34,647 nucleotides of DNA. Origin: Clostridia bacterium. GTDB lineage: Bacteria; Bacillota; Clostridia; Oscillospirales; CAG-272. The stretch spans positions 1 through 34,647 of the forward strand of contig JAFTOK010000030.1 of NCBI GenBank assembly GCA_017463815.1. The letters are read 5' to 3'. The position numbers were made by a program, and so were the translations under genes. Below are positions 1 through 7,227 of this stretch, piece by piece. The notes under the pieces were generated by a model. It ran no database searches, was not told the origin of the DNA, and saw nothing but the letters and a program-made list of their open reading frames with translations. Each line of letters opens with the position of its first letter. The first letter of the stretch is position 1.

Positions 1-289
1 AAACGATGAGCCAGTTTAAGTATGTACCGATAGCAAGGCCGATGGCTGTCCACGCGGCGTCTGCAAGGCCACACCAATAAGCCACGCCTGGCAAGCCCAT
101 AAGCAGCCAGCCGCTCATATCGGAAGCCTCTGCGCTCATAGCAGTTACCCAAGGGCCGAGCGAACGTCCGCCGAGGAAATAGTCCTCAGAGCTTTTGTTT
201 GCTCTTTTTGCGAAAATAATGCCGATTGCAATAACTATAGCCATATATATGACCATTGCAACCAGAATTTGGATTGTTTTGCTATCCAT
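1..289 (-). CDS. putP: Sodium/proline symporter, N-terminal part
   Basis: Only the first 96 codons are in the window; the gene runs off the left edge. The product would be an inner-membrane sodium/solute symporter (SSS family) importing proline. The visible protein has a first membrane helix at about residues 8-27, then YFLGGR (37-42), a hallmark of the family, and ASDMSGW (55-61), which matches the sodium-site segment around the essential Asp of E. coli PutP. The start ATG (287-289) is preceded 11 bases upstream by GGAGG (301-305). A TTTACA-N18-TACAAT promoter lies about 60 bases upstream. Identification as SSS family is firm; proline rather than another solute follows from the close match of the sodium-site segment. 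Confidence 0.92.
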   Translation of the reverse strand, partial: MDSKTIQILVAMVIYMAIVIAIGIIFAKRANKSSEDYFLGGRSLGPWVTAMSAEASDMSGWLLMGLPGVAYWCGLADAAWTAIGLAIGTYLNWLIV

Positions 290-346
290 TTGATTTTATA
301 CCTCCAAAATATCTGATTGTTTATTAGTTTCAAACGAATATTGCCT

Positions 347-376
347 ATTGTACCATATATTTGTTATATTTGTAAA
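347..376 (-). promoter_or_regulatory. Probable sigma-A promoter of putP
   Basis: On the minus strand a -35 TTTACA (371-376) and a -10 TACAAT (347-352) are separated by 18 bases. Transcription would start near 340, leaving a leader of about 50 bases before the putP start. Confidence 0.7.
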
Positions 377-421
377 GAGCTTTTACAAAATTTTTTAATA
401 AATTGTATACAAACATACAAT

Positions 422-454
422 AAAAAGCAGAGATTCGAAAAATCTCTGCTTTTT
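422..454 (-). terminator. Rho-independent terminator after the deacetylase gene
   Basis: A perfect 14-bp stem (422-435 with 441-454) closes a 5-base loop, with T runs on both sides. It sits 6 bases beyond the stop codon of the deacetylase gene and separates it from putP. The symmetric A and T arms would allow action on either strand. Confidence 0.85.
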
Positions 455-460
455 CAAATT

Positions 461-1294
461 TTAAGGAAGAACCACGTCTGCTGCCGCGGGGATTCTTATA
501 TCCTTTTCGCCGTCAGACACCCAAACGTCCGTGTCTGTGGGATTATAGAGTATTTTTCCGTTTGCAGATGTGCGTATAGCCTGCGTCGCCTTTATGTAAT
601 CGTAAACCTCGATATTCGTAGCAAACCAGATGTTGTCGGAATGTGCCGCAAGCTGTTTGAGCATCTCCTCAAATTCTTCCCATTTAACGGGAGAAGCGGG
701 GTTATCAAATTCATATGCGTGGCCCCAGATATAGAGCAAGCCGCCCGCGCGCCAAGGCGCTTTTTCTACGTTATATAAGAAACGTTTGAGGGGGAGCGCC
801 GCCTCGTTGTGGTGCGTTGTGGGCGCCCAGGTGAGGAACTCTCTGTCGGTCGTAGGAGGTGTGAAAGTAGAGGGGTTGGAGGCAACCGTTCTGCCGTAAA
901 CTATACCCGCCGTTTTCATAGCCGCAAACGTGTCTTCGGAATACGTACCGAAGGGGTACGCCATACCGCGTATGATTTTACCGTAGTACGGCTCCAGAAT
1001 TTCGCGGTCTTTTATAAGCTGTTCGTACTGCGCGGTAATGGGCATTCTTTCAAGGTGGGGGTGATTGTGCGCGTGCGCCGCGATTTCGTGCCCCGCAAAA
1101 AGCGTGGGAATTTCGTGCGGTTTAATACCCTCGCCGCCCTCTTTAATCATCGGAGCGGAGAACATATTGAACGTGCATTTCATACCGTATTTGTTGAAAA
1201 GCTTCACAAGGCGTCTGTCTTGCTTGCAGCCGTCGTCATAGCTGAACGTGCAGGCATATTTTTTGCCGCCGGGGTATCTATCGAATAAAATCAT
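461..1294 (-). CDS. Polysaccharide deacetylase family protein
   Basis: A 277-residue NodB-fold carbohydrate esterase (CE4-type) that would remove N- or O-acetyl groups from a sugar polymer or related substrate. The catalytic signatures are visible: TFSYDDG at 16-22 supplies the base Asp and metal Asp, H74 and H78 in HAHNHPH give the metal-binding His pair, and YPFGTYS near 113-119 corresponds to motif 3. There is no signal peptide or membrane helix, so it appears cytoplasmic, which is unusual for enzymes that trim peptidoglycan or chitin; a small intracellular substrate is possible. The ATG at 1292-1294 follows AAGGAGAT at good spacing. It is monocistronic, with a terminator directly downstream. 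Family is secure, substrate is unknown. Confidence 0.88.
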   Translation of the reverse strand: MILFDRYPGGKKYACTFSYDDGCKQDRRLVKLFNKYGMKCTFNMFSAPMIKEGGEGIKPHEIPTLFAGHEIAAHAHNHPHLERMPITAQYEQLIKDREILEPYYGKIIRGMAYPFGTYSEDTFAAMKTAGIVYGRTVASNPSTFTPPTTDREFLTWAPTTHHNEAALPLKRFLYNVEKAPWRAGGLLYIWGHAYEFDNPASPVKWEEFEEMLKQLAAHSDNIWFATNIEVYDYIKATQAIRTSANGKILYNPTDTDVWVSDGEKDIRIPAAADVVLP

Positions 1295-1323
1295 AATAAA
1301 ATCTCCTTTTCAAAGTTTTTCTG

Positions 1324-1353
1324 ATTATATTGTAGCATAAAACAGCGCATAAA
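1324..1353 (-). promoter_or_regulatory. Possible promoter of the deacetylase gene
   Basis: On the minus strand TTTATG (1348-1353) and TATAAT (1324-1329) are 18 bases apart. The -10 is a consensus match but the -35 is weak. The start point would be about 25 bases ahead of the gene. Confidence 0.4.
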
Positions 1354-1366
1354 TCTATAGTAAATT

Positions 1367-2233
1367 TCATTTTAGGCAAAATTTTCCGCCATCTTTCGCT
1401 TCTGCGGCATAAGGCACGCGCGCCTCTGTGGGCGCAGAGCCGAAACGCTTCTTATAAAGGCGGTAGAAAGAGGAATAATCGCGGAAACCGCACGCGGAAG
1501 CGGCAGAGGAAGCGTTTTCCCCCTTTGCTATACGCTCCTGTGCCAGAATAAGGCGTTTGGAAATAATATAATCGTAAACGGAGGCGCCCGTAAGCCCGCG
1601 AAAAACGCGCCCCACCTGCGATTTGCTCATATGTGCGTGCGCAGCTACGCTTTCGAGCGTTATGTTTTCAGTAATATTGGCGTTTACGTATGCAAGAAGT
1701 GCCCTGCCCGCCTCGCTTGTCGTAAGCGCGGGCGCTTCCCCACCCTTGCAAAAAGCCATATATACGTCGCAGAGCAAGGCGGATATATTAGCTGCAAAAA
1801 CCGTGGCAAGCGGAAGTTCCACACGTTCGCGGAAAATTTTCTTAATATAAAAAAGCGGCGGTGCGCCCGACATTTCCTCGGGGCGGTAGAGGTTTCGTTC
1901 GCCCAAGCCTCGTTCCGTAAACGGAGCAAGCATTTCCGAGCTCAGCCCGTGCGAAGCAAAAAAATCGGGAGTAATATATATAACGTAGCGTTCGTATTCC
2001 CCGCCGCCGCGCACAAGCAGCTTGTGCGTTTCCGCGCTGCGCATAAGCATTATGCTGCCCGGTGTGAGCTCGTATGCGTTGCCCTCCACTACGTAGCCGA
2101 CATCGCCGCGCACAAGGCAATACAGCTCATACCTGTCGTGCATATGCAGGGTAAACCCCTCGGGCGCAAGCTCATCGTCTACCATATGCATAATGCTGAA
2201 ATCTTTTTCTTCGTAATATTTGCCCACCGTCAT
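1367..2233 (-). CDS. AraC-family transcriptional regulator
   Basis: A 288-residue two-domain regulator. The N-terminal half (about residues 20-120) reads as a cupin sensor domain with HMHDRYELYCLVRG and GSIMLMRSAETHKL, typical of sugar-sensing AraC proteins. The C-terminal 100 residues carry the double helix-turn-helix: ITLESVAAHAHMSKSQVGRV, then ASACGFRDYSSFYRLYKKRF. An in-frame ATG 36 bases upstream (2269) lacks a ribosome site; the ATG at 2231-2233 has AGAGAGG 10 bases ahead and fits the family start, so it was chosen. It is divergent from the TIM-barrel/dehydrogenase operon, with 138 bases between them, and is the likely regulator of that operon. The effector is unknown. Confidence 0.9.
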   Translation of the reverse strand: MTVGKYYEEKDFSIMHMVDDELAPEGFTLHMHDRYELYCLVRGDVGYVVEGNAYELTPGSIMLMRSAETHKLLVRGGGEYERYVIYITPDFFASHGLSSEMLAPFTERGLGERNLYRPEEMSGAPPLFYIKKIFRERVELPLATVFAANISALLCDVYMAFCKGGEAPALTTSEAGRALLAYVNANITENITLESVAAHAHMSKSQVGRVFRGLTGASVYDYIISKRLILAQERIAKGENASSAASACGFRDYSSFYRLYKKRFGSAPTEARVPYAAEAKDGGKFCLK

Positions 2234-2281
2234 TTTGTGCACACCTCTCTTTTTTCTTAATTTTACCATACTATGCGCATA

Positions 2282-2334
2282 TTTACAATATAAAATGATT
2301 TATTTTGCAATTCCATTGTAAAAACAATTATGAT
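2282..2334 (+). promoter_or_regulatory. Divergent control region with inverted repeat and weak promoter
   Basis: Between the AraC gene and the TIM-barrel operon lies an 8-bp inverted repeat, TTTACAAT (2282-2289) and ATTGTAAA (2315-2322), with 25 bases between arms. The right arm lies inside the spacer of a plausible plus-strand promoter, TTGCAA (2305-2310) and TATGAT (2329-2334), 18 bases apart. A second short palindrome, ATTGT-AAAA-ACAAT (2315-2328), overlaps it. The placement suits a regulator binding site, but AT-rich repeats can arise by chance. Confidence 0.45.
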
Positions 2335-2371
2335 AGAATATATACATCAAGATATAACGGAGGTTTATTTT

Positions 2372-3214
2372 ATGAGGTTATGTGCTTTTGCCGACGAAGC
2401 AGCGGAGAGCCTTTTCGGGCAAATAGAGGCTATGCAAAAAAACGGCATATCGCTTTTGGAAATAAGACATATAAACGGCGAAAATATAAAAGACATTTCA
2501 ACATCAAAAGCCAAAGAAATACGCAAAACGCTAGATGCGGAGGGGATATCCGTATGGTCCGTGGGTTCGCCCATAGGCAAATATCCGCTCGGCGAGGATT
2601 TTGCCCCGCACCTCGACGATTTCTGCCGCACCGCAGAGCTCGCGGAAATTTTAGGAGCTTCGCGTATGCGAATTTTCAGCTTTTTCCCCGAAAAAGGCGC
2701 GGAAAAGGAAAGAACGAAAGAAGAAGCTCTTTCCCGTCTTGGCAAAATCTGCGAAAAAGCTCCCGCGTGGCTTACGCTCTGCCACGAAAACGAAAAAGAG
2801 ATATTCGGCGAGGATATCGCCGCTTGCCTTGCTATTCACAAGGCTCTGCCACGCATACGCGCGGTGTTCGACCCCGCCAATTTCGTGCAGTGCGGTGTAG
2901 ACGCGGCGCAGGCTTGGGAAGCGCTCGCGCCATATGTGGAATATATGCACGTAAAAGACGCTCGCGCCGACGGCACAAACGTACTCGCTGGCGACGGCGA
3001 AGGCAAACTGCCCCTGCTTCTGTGCAAATATGCGGCTATGGGCGGCGATGTTGTAACACTGGAACCGCACCTTATTAAATTTATTGGGCTTGACAAGCTT
3101 GAAAACGGCAATAACGTAAAAATGCAAAGTATATATAAAACATGTGCCGAAGCATTCGACGCCGCGGCAAACAGACTGAAAAAGCTGATTTCAGATATGG
3201 AAAAGGAGTTTTAA
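2372..3214 (+). CDS. Sugar phosphate isomerase/epimerase-type TIM-barrel protein
   Basis: A 280-residue xylose-isomerase-like TIM barrel. The metal-ligand pattern of the superfamily is visible in order: Glu in LCHENEKE, Asp in FDPANF, His in YMHVKDA and Glu in TLEPHL. Members isomerise or epimerise sugars, or cleave keto-sugar derivatives, using a divalent metal; there is no export signal. An upstream in-frame ATG at 2330 has no ribosome site, while the ATG at 2372 follows GGAGG by 8 bases, so the shorter form is given. It is first in an operon with a second TIM-barrel protein (1 base after its stop) and a Gfo/Idh/MocA dehydrogenase, divergent from an AraC gene. The fold is confident; the reaction is not known. 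Confidence 0.85.
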   Translation: MRLCAFADEAAESLFGQIEAMQKNGISLLEIRHINGENIKDISTSKAKEIRKTLDAEGISVWSVGSPIGKYPLGEDFAPHLDDFCRTAELAEILGASRMRIFSFFPEKGAEKERTKEEALSRLGKICEKAPAWLTLCHENEKEIFGEDIAACLAIHKALPRIRAVFDPANFVQCGVDAAQAWEALAPYVEYMHVKDARADGTNVLAGDGEGKLPLLLCKYAAMGGDVVTLEPHLIKFIGLDKLENGNNVKMQSIYKTCAEAFDAAANRLKKLISDMEKEF

Positions 3215-3215
3215 T

Positions 3216-3977
3216 ATGAAAATAGGCGCTCAGCTATATACCGTTCGCGATTTCGCGCAAGAGCTAACGGGTTTTTCGGAAACGCTCGCCCGCGTGGCAG
3301 ATATTGGATATAAGGAAGTTCAGGTTTCGGGAACTTGCGCGTTTGAGCCCGAGTGGCTCAAAGAAGAGCTGCGAAAAAACGGGCTTACCTGCGTGCTCAC
3401 GCACACGGCTATGGACAAAATGAAGGCAGACCCTGCGGGTGTTTGCCGCGACCACAGCGTTTTCGGTTGCAAATACATCGGTATCGGCTCTATTCCCGGC
3501 GGCGTGAACGACGAAAAATTTGAAAAATTCGTGCCCGAATTTTTGCCCGTGGCAAAAACTTTCCGTGAAAACGGATGCAAGCTTTTTTTCCACAACCACC
3601 ATTGGGAATTTGCAAAAAGCAAAAACGGCGAACGCTTCCTCGAGCGGTTTCTCGATGAATTCCCGCCCGAGCTGCTCTCCATAACGCTCGACACGTATTG
3701 GGTACAGTACGGCGGCGCAAACCCCGAGGAAATTTTGCGTATGCTGGCAGGGCGCGCGGAGTGCGTGCACCTCAAAGACCTAGCCATAGTCGGCGGCAAG
3801 CAGCGTATGGCAGCTATCGGCGAGGGCAACCTGAATTTCGGCAGAATAATAAGCGCGGCGGAAGATATGGGAAGTGAGCATCTGCTAGTGGAGCAGGACG
3901 ATTGCTACGGCGAAAACCCGTTCGATTGTCTTGCGAGAAGCTACCGCTACCTTCGCGCAATGGGGCTTGAAAACTAA
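3216..3977 (+). CDS. Second xylose-isomerase-like TIM-barrel protein
   Basis: A 253-residue TIM barrel of the sugar epimerase/AP-endonuclease-2 superfamily. The start is typical of the family, MKIGAQLYTVRD, and the metal-site residues appear as FFHNHHWEF, LDTYWVQYGG, CVHLKDL and LVEQDD. It belongs to a different subfamily from the preceding gene. Related proteins include YcjR-type 3-keto-sugar epimerases, inosose-processing IolE/IolI enzymes and partners of glycoside 3-dehydrogenases, so a keto-sugar substrate is plausible. The start overlaps the end region of the previous gene: AAGGAG lies inside that reading frame and the ATG begins 1 base after its stop, so the two are translationally linked. 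The exact substrate is not determined. Confidence 0.87.
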   Translation: MKIGAQLYTVRDFAQELTGFSETLARVADIGYKEVQVSGTCAFEPEWLKEELRKNGLTCVLTHTAMDKMKADPAGVCRDHSVFGCKYIGIGSIPGGVNDEKFEKFVPEFLPVAKTFRENGCKLFFHNHHWEFAKSKNGERFLERFLDEFPPELLSITLDTYWVQYGGANPEEILRMLAGRAECVHLKDLAIVGGKQRMAAIGEGNLNFGRIISAAEDMGSEHLLVEQDDCYGENPFDCLARSYRYLRAMGLEN

Positions 3978-3985
3978 ACAATTCC

Positions 3986-4058
3986 GTTCGCAAAAAGCGA
4001 ACTCCTTAATTATTCGTTATTCACTATTCATTATTCATTAACCGTGTTTACCACGGTT
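3986..4058. repeat. Intergenic repeat-like block with two hairpins
   Basis: The gap before the dehydrogenase gene holds a GTTCGC/GCGAAC hairpin (3986-4002), a tandem run of variants of TTATTCA (about 4008-4039) and a second hairpin AACCGTG/CACGGTT (4040-4058) just ahead of the ribosome site. The ATTCATTATTC run resembles dispersed intergenic repeats known from many Clostridia. It may stabilise or process the operon transcript; no gene is seen. Confidence 0.5.
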
Positions 4059-4074
4059 TTAAAAGAGGCAAACT

Positions 4075-5289
4075 ATGAAAAAAATCAAACTCGGCATACT
4101 CGGCATAGGTAACATCGGCGGCAACCATATGCGCCTCATACACGAGGGCAAATGCCCCGAGGTGGAACTTTGCGCGGTATGCGACATAAAACCCGAGCGA
4201 ATGGACCCGGTGCGCGAACGCTTCGGCGAAAGCGTGGCGTACTTCACACAAGCGGAAGAAATGATAGCAAGCGGGAAGATAGATTCCCTGCTCGTTGCCG
4301 TGCCGCACTACGACCACCCGAAATACGCCATAATGGCTATGCGCGCGGGGCTTCACGTGCTTATAGAAAAGCCCGCCGGCGTTTACACCTCGCAGGTGCT
4401 TGAAATGAACCGCGCAGCGGACGAATGCGGAAAAGTCTTCGGCATAATGATGAACCAACGCACGAACAGCGTCTACCGCAAGATGCGCGAAATCGTGAAA
4501 AGCGGCGAGCTCGGCGCAATACGCCGCACAAACTGGATTATAACGAACTGGTACCGCCCGCAGGCATACTACGATTCGGGCGATTGGCGCGCGACGTGGT
4601 CGGGCGAGGGCGGCGGCGTTCTGCTCAACCAATGCCCGCACAACCTCGACCTCTGGCAGTGGATTTGCGGTATGCCCGTGCGCATAAGCGCGAAAATGCA
4701 CTTCGGCAAATGGCACGATATAGAGGTTGAAGACGACGTGAGCGCATATGTGGAATACGAAAACGGCGCCACAGGTGTATTTATAACCACCACGGGCGAC
4801 GCCCCCGGCACGAACCGCTTTGAAATTTCGCTTGAAAAGGGCAAGCTGATTGCAGAAGGCGACAAGCTGACAATGTGGAAAAGCGAGATTTCCGAGCCCG
4901 AATTTTCAAAAACGAACACCGTTCCCTTCGGCAGTATGAAGTTCACGCGCACGGAAGTGGAAACGGACGGGCAAAACCCACAGCACACGGGCGTTATAAA
5001 CGCCTTCGCGGCAGCAATACTTCGCAGCGAGCCGCTCGTTGCCGACGGGCGCGAGGGCATAAACGGCCTGACCATCTCGAACGCTATGCACCTTTCCGCG
5101 TGGACGGGCAAGGAAATAGAGCTCGCCGAATTTGACCACGAGCGTTTCCTTTCCGAGCTTTCCGCGCGCGTGGCAACCTCTCGCCGCAAAGAAAACGTGC
5201 GAGAAATGCTTTCCTCGGATATGGCAAGCACGTTCGGCGGTACAGAGGCAAACGCGCTCCGCGACAAACGCTGGAACACAAATTGGTAA
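4075..5289 (+). CDS. Gfo/Idh/MocA family oxidoreductase
   Basis: A 404-residue NAD(P)-dependent sugar dehydrogenase. The Rossmann domain opens with GILGIGNIGG (residues about 8-17), followed by the family signature EKPAG near 100, which supplies the catalytic Lys. The C-terminal alpha/beta domain has RTNWIITNWYRP and LLNQCPHNLDLWQW; the latter matches the usual GGxxxDxGxHxxD-type active-site segment with His and Asp. Proteins of this family oxidise a hydroxyl of sugars, inositols or glycosides. No signal peptide is present, so it acts in the cytoplasm. It is the third gene of the operon with two TIM-barrel proteins; AAGAGG precedes the start. The trio suggests a keto-sugar or 3-keto-glycoside route, but substrate and carbon position cannot be read from sequence. 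Confidence 0.93.
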   Translation: MKKIKLGILGIGNIGGNHMRLIHEGKCPEVELCAVCDIKPERMDPVRERFGESVAYFTQAEEMIASGKIDSLLVAVPHYDHPKYAIMAMRAGLHVLIEKPAGVYTSQVLEMNRAADECGKVFGIMMNQRTNSVYRKMREIVKSGELGAIRRTNWIITNWYRPQAYYDSGDWRATWSGEGGGVLLNQCPHNLDLWQWICGMPVRISAKMHFGKWHDIEVEDDVSAYVEYENGATGVFITTTGDAPGTNRFEISLEKGKLIAEGDKLTMWKSEISEPEFSKTNTVPFGSMKFTRTEVETDGQNPQHTGVINAFAAAILRSEPLVADGREGINGLTISNAMHLSAWTGKEIELAEFDHERFLSELSARVATSRRKENVREMLSSDMASTFGGTEANALRDKRWNTNW

Positions 5290-5389
5290 AACCCCTCAAC
5301 TTTTCTCTTTGAGAGAAAAAGTTGCAAATAGAGTCAAAAAGCCTCGCCGTGGTTTTCAGCAGAACCAAGCGATAAACCGTTAGGGTTTT
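5288..5389. repeat. Possible small MITE-like element with terminal inverted repeats
   Basis: A 102-base segment is bounded by imperfect inverted ends: AAAACCCCTCAAC (5288-5300) and GTTAGGGTTTT (5379-5389). Inside is a bulged hairpin, CAACTTTTCTCT against AGAGAAAAAGTTG (5297-5323), and a short GGTT/AACC stem. It begins within the stop codon of the dehydrogenase gene. No protein is encoded. Whether it is repeated elsewhere in the genome cannot be seen here. Confidence 0.4.
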
Positions 5390-5418
5390 TATTCTTTTGG
5401 AGTATTATAAAATTGTTT

Positions 5419-5440
5419 AAGGAGGCGCAAGCCTCCTTTT
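5419..5440 (+). terminator. Rho-independent terminator of the TIM-barrel/dehydrogenase operon
   Basis: An 8-bp stem (5419-5426 with 5431-5438) closed by the stable tetraloop GCAA, followed by a T-rich stretch. It lies about 130 bases after the dehydrogenase stop. Confidence 0.8.
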
Positions 5441-5487
5441 CCTTATATTTTTTCTTTCAAAAAGAAAAAGAGAAATAAAATAAATTA

Positions 5488-5513
5488 CAAAAATCGCTTT
5501 TAAGCGATTTTTG
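5488..5513. terminator. Hairpin, possibly a second terminator
   Basis: A perfect 12-bp stem (5488-5499 with 5502-5513) around AATCGCTT, with five T in its 3' arm. It directly precedes the GH20 promoter and could insulate that gene from upstream transcription. Confidence 0.55.
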
Positions 5514-5524
5514 ACCCTTATTCA

Positions 5525-5575
5525 TTGACATCAAAGAATAGATTTGTTATACTTAAATCGACAAATCTATTCTTT
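5525..5575 (+). promoter_or_regulatory. Strong promoter embedded in a 15-bp inverted repeat (GH20 gene)
   Basis: TTGACA (5525-5530) and TATACT (5548-5553) are exactly 17 bases apart, a near-perfect sigma-A promoter. A perfect inverted repeat, AAAGAATAGATTTGT (5533-5547) and ACAAATCTATTCTTT (5561-5575), brackets the -10: the left arm fills the spacer and the right arm covers the expected start site. Because the left arm would not be transcribed, this is better read as a repressor operator than as an RNA hairpin. The GGAGG ribosome site follows at 5579-5583. Confidence 0.8.
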
Positions 5576-5588
5576 TTTGGAGGATTAT

Positions 5589-7187
5589 ATGAAAAATTTC
5601 GATTATTTCGGCGTTATGGTGGATTGTTCGCGAAATGCCGTGCCGAGCGTGTCGGGGCTTAAAAAGTTCTTCGACATTATCTCGAAAATGGGTTATAACT
5701 GCGCTATGCTCTACACAGAGGACACATACGAGGTAGAGGGCGAACCTTTCTTCGGCTACAAGCGCGGGCGCTATTCCCTTTCCGAGCTCCGCGAGCTCGA
5801 TGAATACGCGGAAAGCCGCGGTATAGAGCTTATCCCCTGTATACAGACGCTTGCGCACCTGAACGCCATTTTCCGTTGGAACGAATACAAGAAAATCAAC
5901 GATATCGACGATATCCTTATTATAGATGACGAGCGCACGTACGAGCTTATAGACCATATGTTTGCCTCTCTTTCCAAAACCGTGAAATCCCGAAAACTGC
6001 ACATCGGTATGGACGAAGCGCACAACGTAGGTCTGGGCAAATACCTCGACCGCCACGGCTTCTGCAACCGCTACGACATACTCTTAAAGCATCTTAACCG
6101 CGTTTGTGAAATGGCGAAAAAGCACGGATTCGAGGTGCTTATGTGGAACGATATGTTCTTCCGCCTTATGCAGCACGGCGATTACCGTACAGACAACGTG
6201 TTGAACTTCCCGAAGGAAATCACGGAAAAGCTCCCCGAAAACTGCACTATGGTATATTGGGATTACTACGGCGAAAAGCGCGAAGTATACGACGCAATGA
6301 TAACCTCCTCCAAAAATCTTTTGCGCGATGTCTGGTTTGCAGGCGGCGCGTGGACGTGGGGCGGTTTTATGCCGCACAACACGCTCAGCAACCGACGCAA
6401 CAGCATAGCCATCCCCGCCTGCATAGAGGGAGGTGTGAAAAACGCCATCTTCACAATGTGGGGCGATAACGGCGGCGAATGCCCCTACTTCTCCGCGCTC
6501 GATATGCTTATGAAGGCTGCGGCTATAGCAGAGGTGATTTCCGAAGAGGAAATGCGCGCTCTCTTTAAGGAAATTACGGGCGAAGAATACGATGCGTTTA
6601 TGGAGCTGGAGCTGCCCAACTATATATACGGCAGAAACACCACCGTCGGCACGGCAAATTACAGCAAAAACCGCCTTTATGACGACCCGTTCCTCGGCAC
6701 ATTGAGCACGAATGCACAGTACGAGGTTGACACAAAAGTTTTTGCGGAATACGCCGCTATGCTCCACAAACGCGCGGCGGAAAGCCCGAATTTCGCCTGC
6801 CTCTTTGAAACGGCGGCTACGCTCTGCGATTGCTTGGAAATAAAATTCTACCTTTCCAACCGCACACGCGCGCTTTACGCCGCGGGCGATAAAGATGGCT
6901 TGCGCACTCTTGCCGAAAACGACTACACAGAAGCAATAAACCGCACGGAAAAATTCCACGCGGCTCTGTGCACACAATGGTACGCGGCAAACAAGACATA
7001 TGGCTTTGAGGTGCAGGATATCCGCCTGGGCGGGCTGATACAAAGATTGAAAAGCTGCAAAGAAAGGCTCATTTCCTACGCAAACGGCGAAATCACGGAA
7101 ATCGCCGAGCTTTGTGAAGATGTTTTACCCTTTACCGACGGTAACGTGCCGGAATGGTCGCGCATAGCAAGCGCAAATATCTTGTAA
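5589..7187 (+). CDS. GH20-like beta-N-acetylhexosaminidase, intracellular
   Basis: A 532-residue glycoside hydrolase family 20-like protein that would release terminal GlcNAc or GalNAc by substrate-assisted catalysis. The barrel is visible from the N-terminus (FFDIISKMGYNCAMLYTED), and the adjacent catalytic Asp-Glu pair is D142-E143 in HIGMDEAH. Later Trp-rich segments such as AGGAWTWGG and AIFTMWGDNGGE fit the sugar pocket. There is no signal peptide or cell-wall anchor and no accessory beta domain in front of the barrel, so it is a compact cytoplasmic form acting on imported glycans. A longer reading from 5544 would start inside the promoter; the ATG at 5589 follows GGAGG by 5 bases. The gene has its own promoter with operator-like repeat. 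Confidence 0.85.
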   Translation: MKNFDYFGVMVDCSRNAVPSVSGLKKFFDIISKMGYNCAMLYTEDTYEVEGEPFFGYKRGRYSLSELRELDEYAESRGIELIPCIQTLAHLNAIFRWNEYKKINDIDDILIIDDERTYELIDHMFASLSKTVKSRKLHIGMDEAHNVGLGKYLDRHGFCNRYDILLKHLNRVCEMAKKHGFEVLMWNDMFFRLMQHGDYRTDNVLNFPKEITEKLPENCTMVYWDYYGEKREVYDAMITSSKNLLRDVWFAGGAWTWGGFMPHNTLSNRRNSIAIPACIEGGVKNAIFTMWGDNGGECPYFSALDMLMKAAAIAEVISEEEMRALFKEITGEEYDAFMELELPNYIYGRNTTVGTANYSKNRLYDDPFLGTLSTNAQYEVDTKVFAEYAAMLHKRAAESPNFACLFETAATLCDCLEIKFYLSNRTRALYAAGDKDGLRTLAENDYTEAINRTEKFHAALCTQWYAANKTYGFEVQDIRLGGLIQRLKSCKERLISYANGEITEIAELCEDVLPFTDGNVPEWSRIASANIL

Positions 7188-7198
7188 AACAGAAAAAC

Positions 7199-7227
7199 AA
7201 AAAATGCAGGTAAAACCTGCATTTTTT
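7199..7227. terminator. Bidirectional terminator between GH20 and lipoprotein genes
   Basis: A 12-bp perfect stem (7199-7210 with 7216-7227) with A-rich and T-rich outer arms and loop TAAAA. It serves both converging genes; the 3' arm overlaps the lipoprotein stop codon. Confidence 0.88.

Noticed and set aside
2234..2269. Upstream start of the AraC gene
   Set aside because: No ribosome site there, while AGAGAGG precedes the ATG at 2233.
5544..5588. Upstream start of the GH20-like gene
   Set aside because: The codons lie inside the -10 and the inverted repeat; GGAGG supports 5589.
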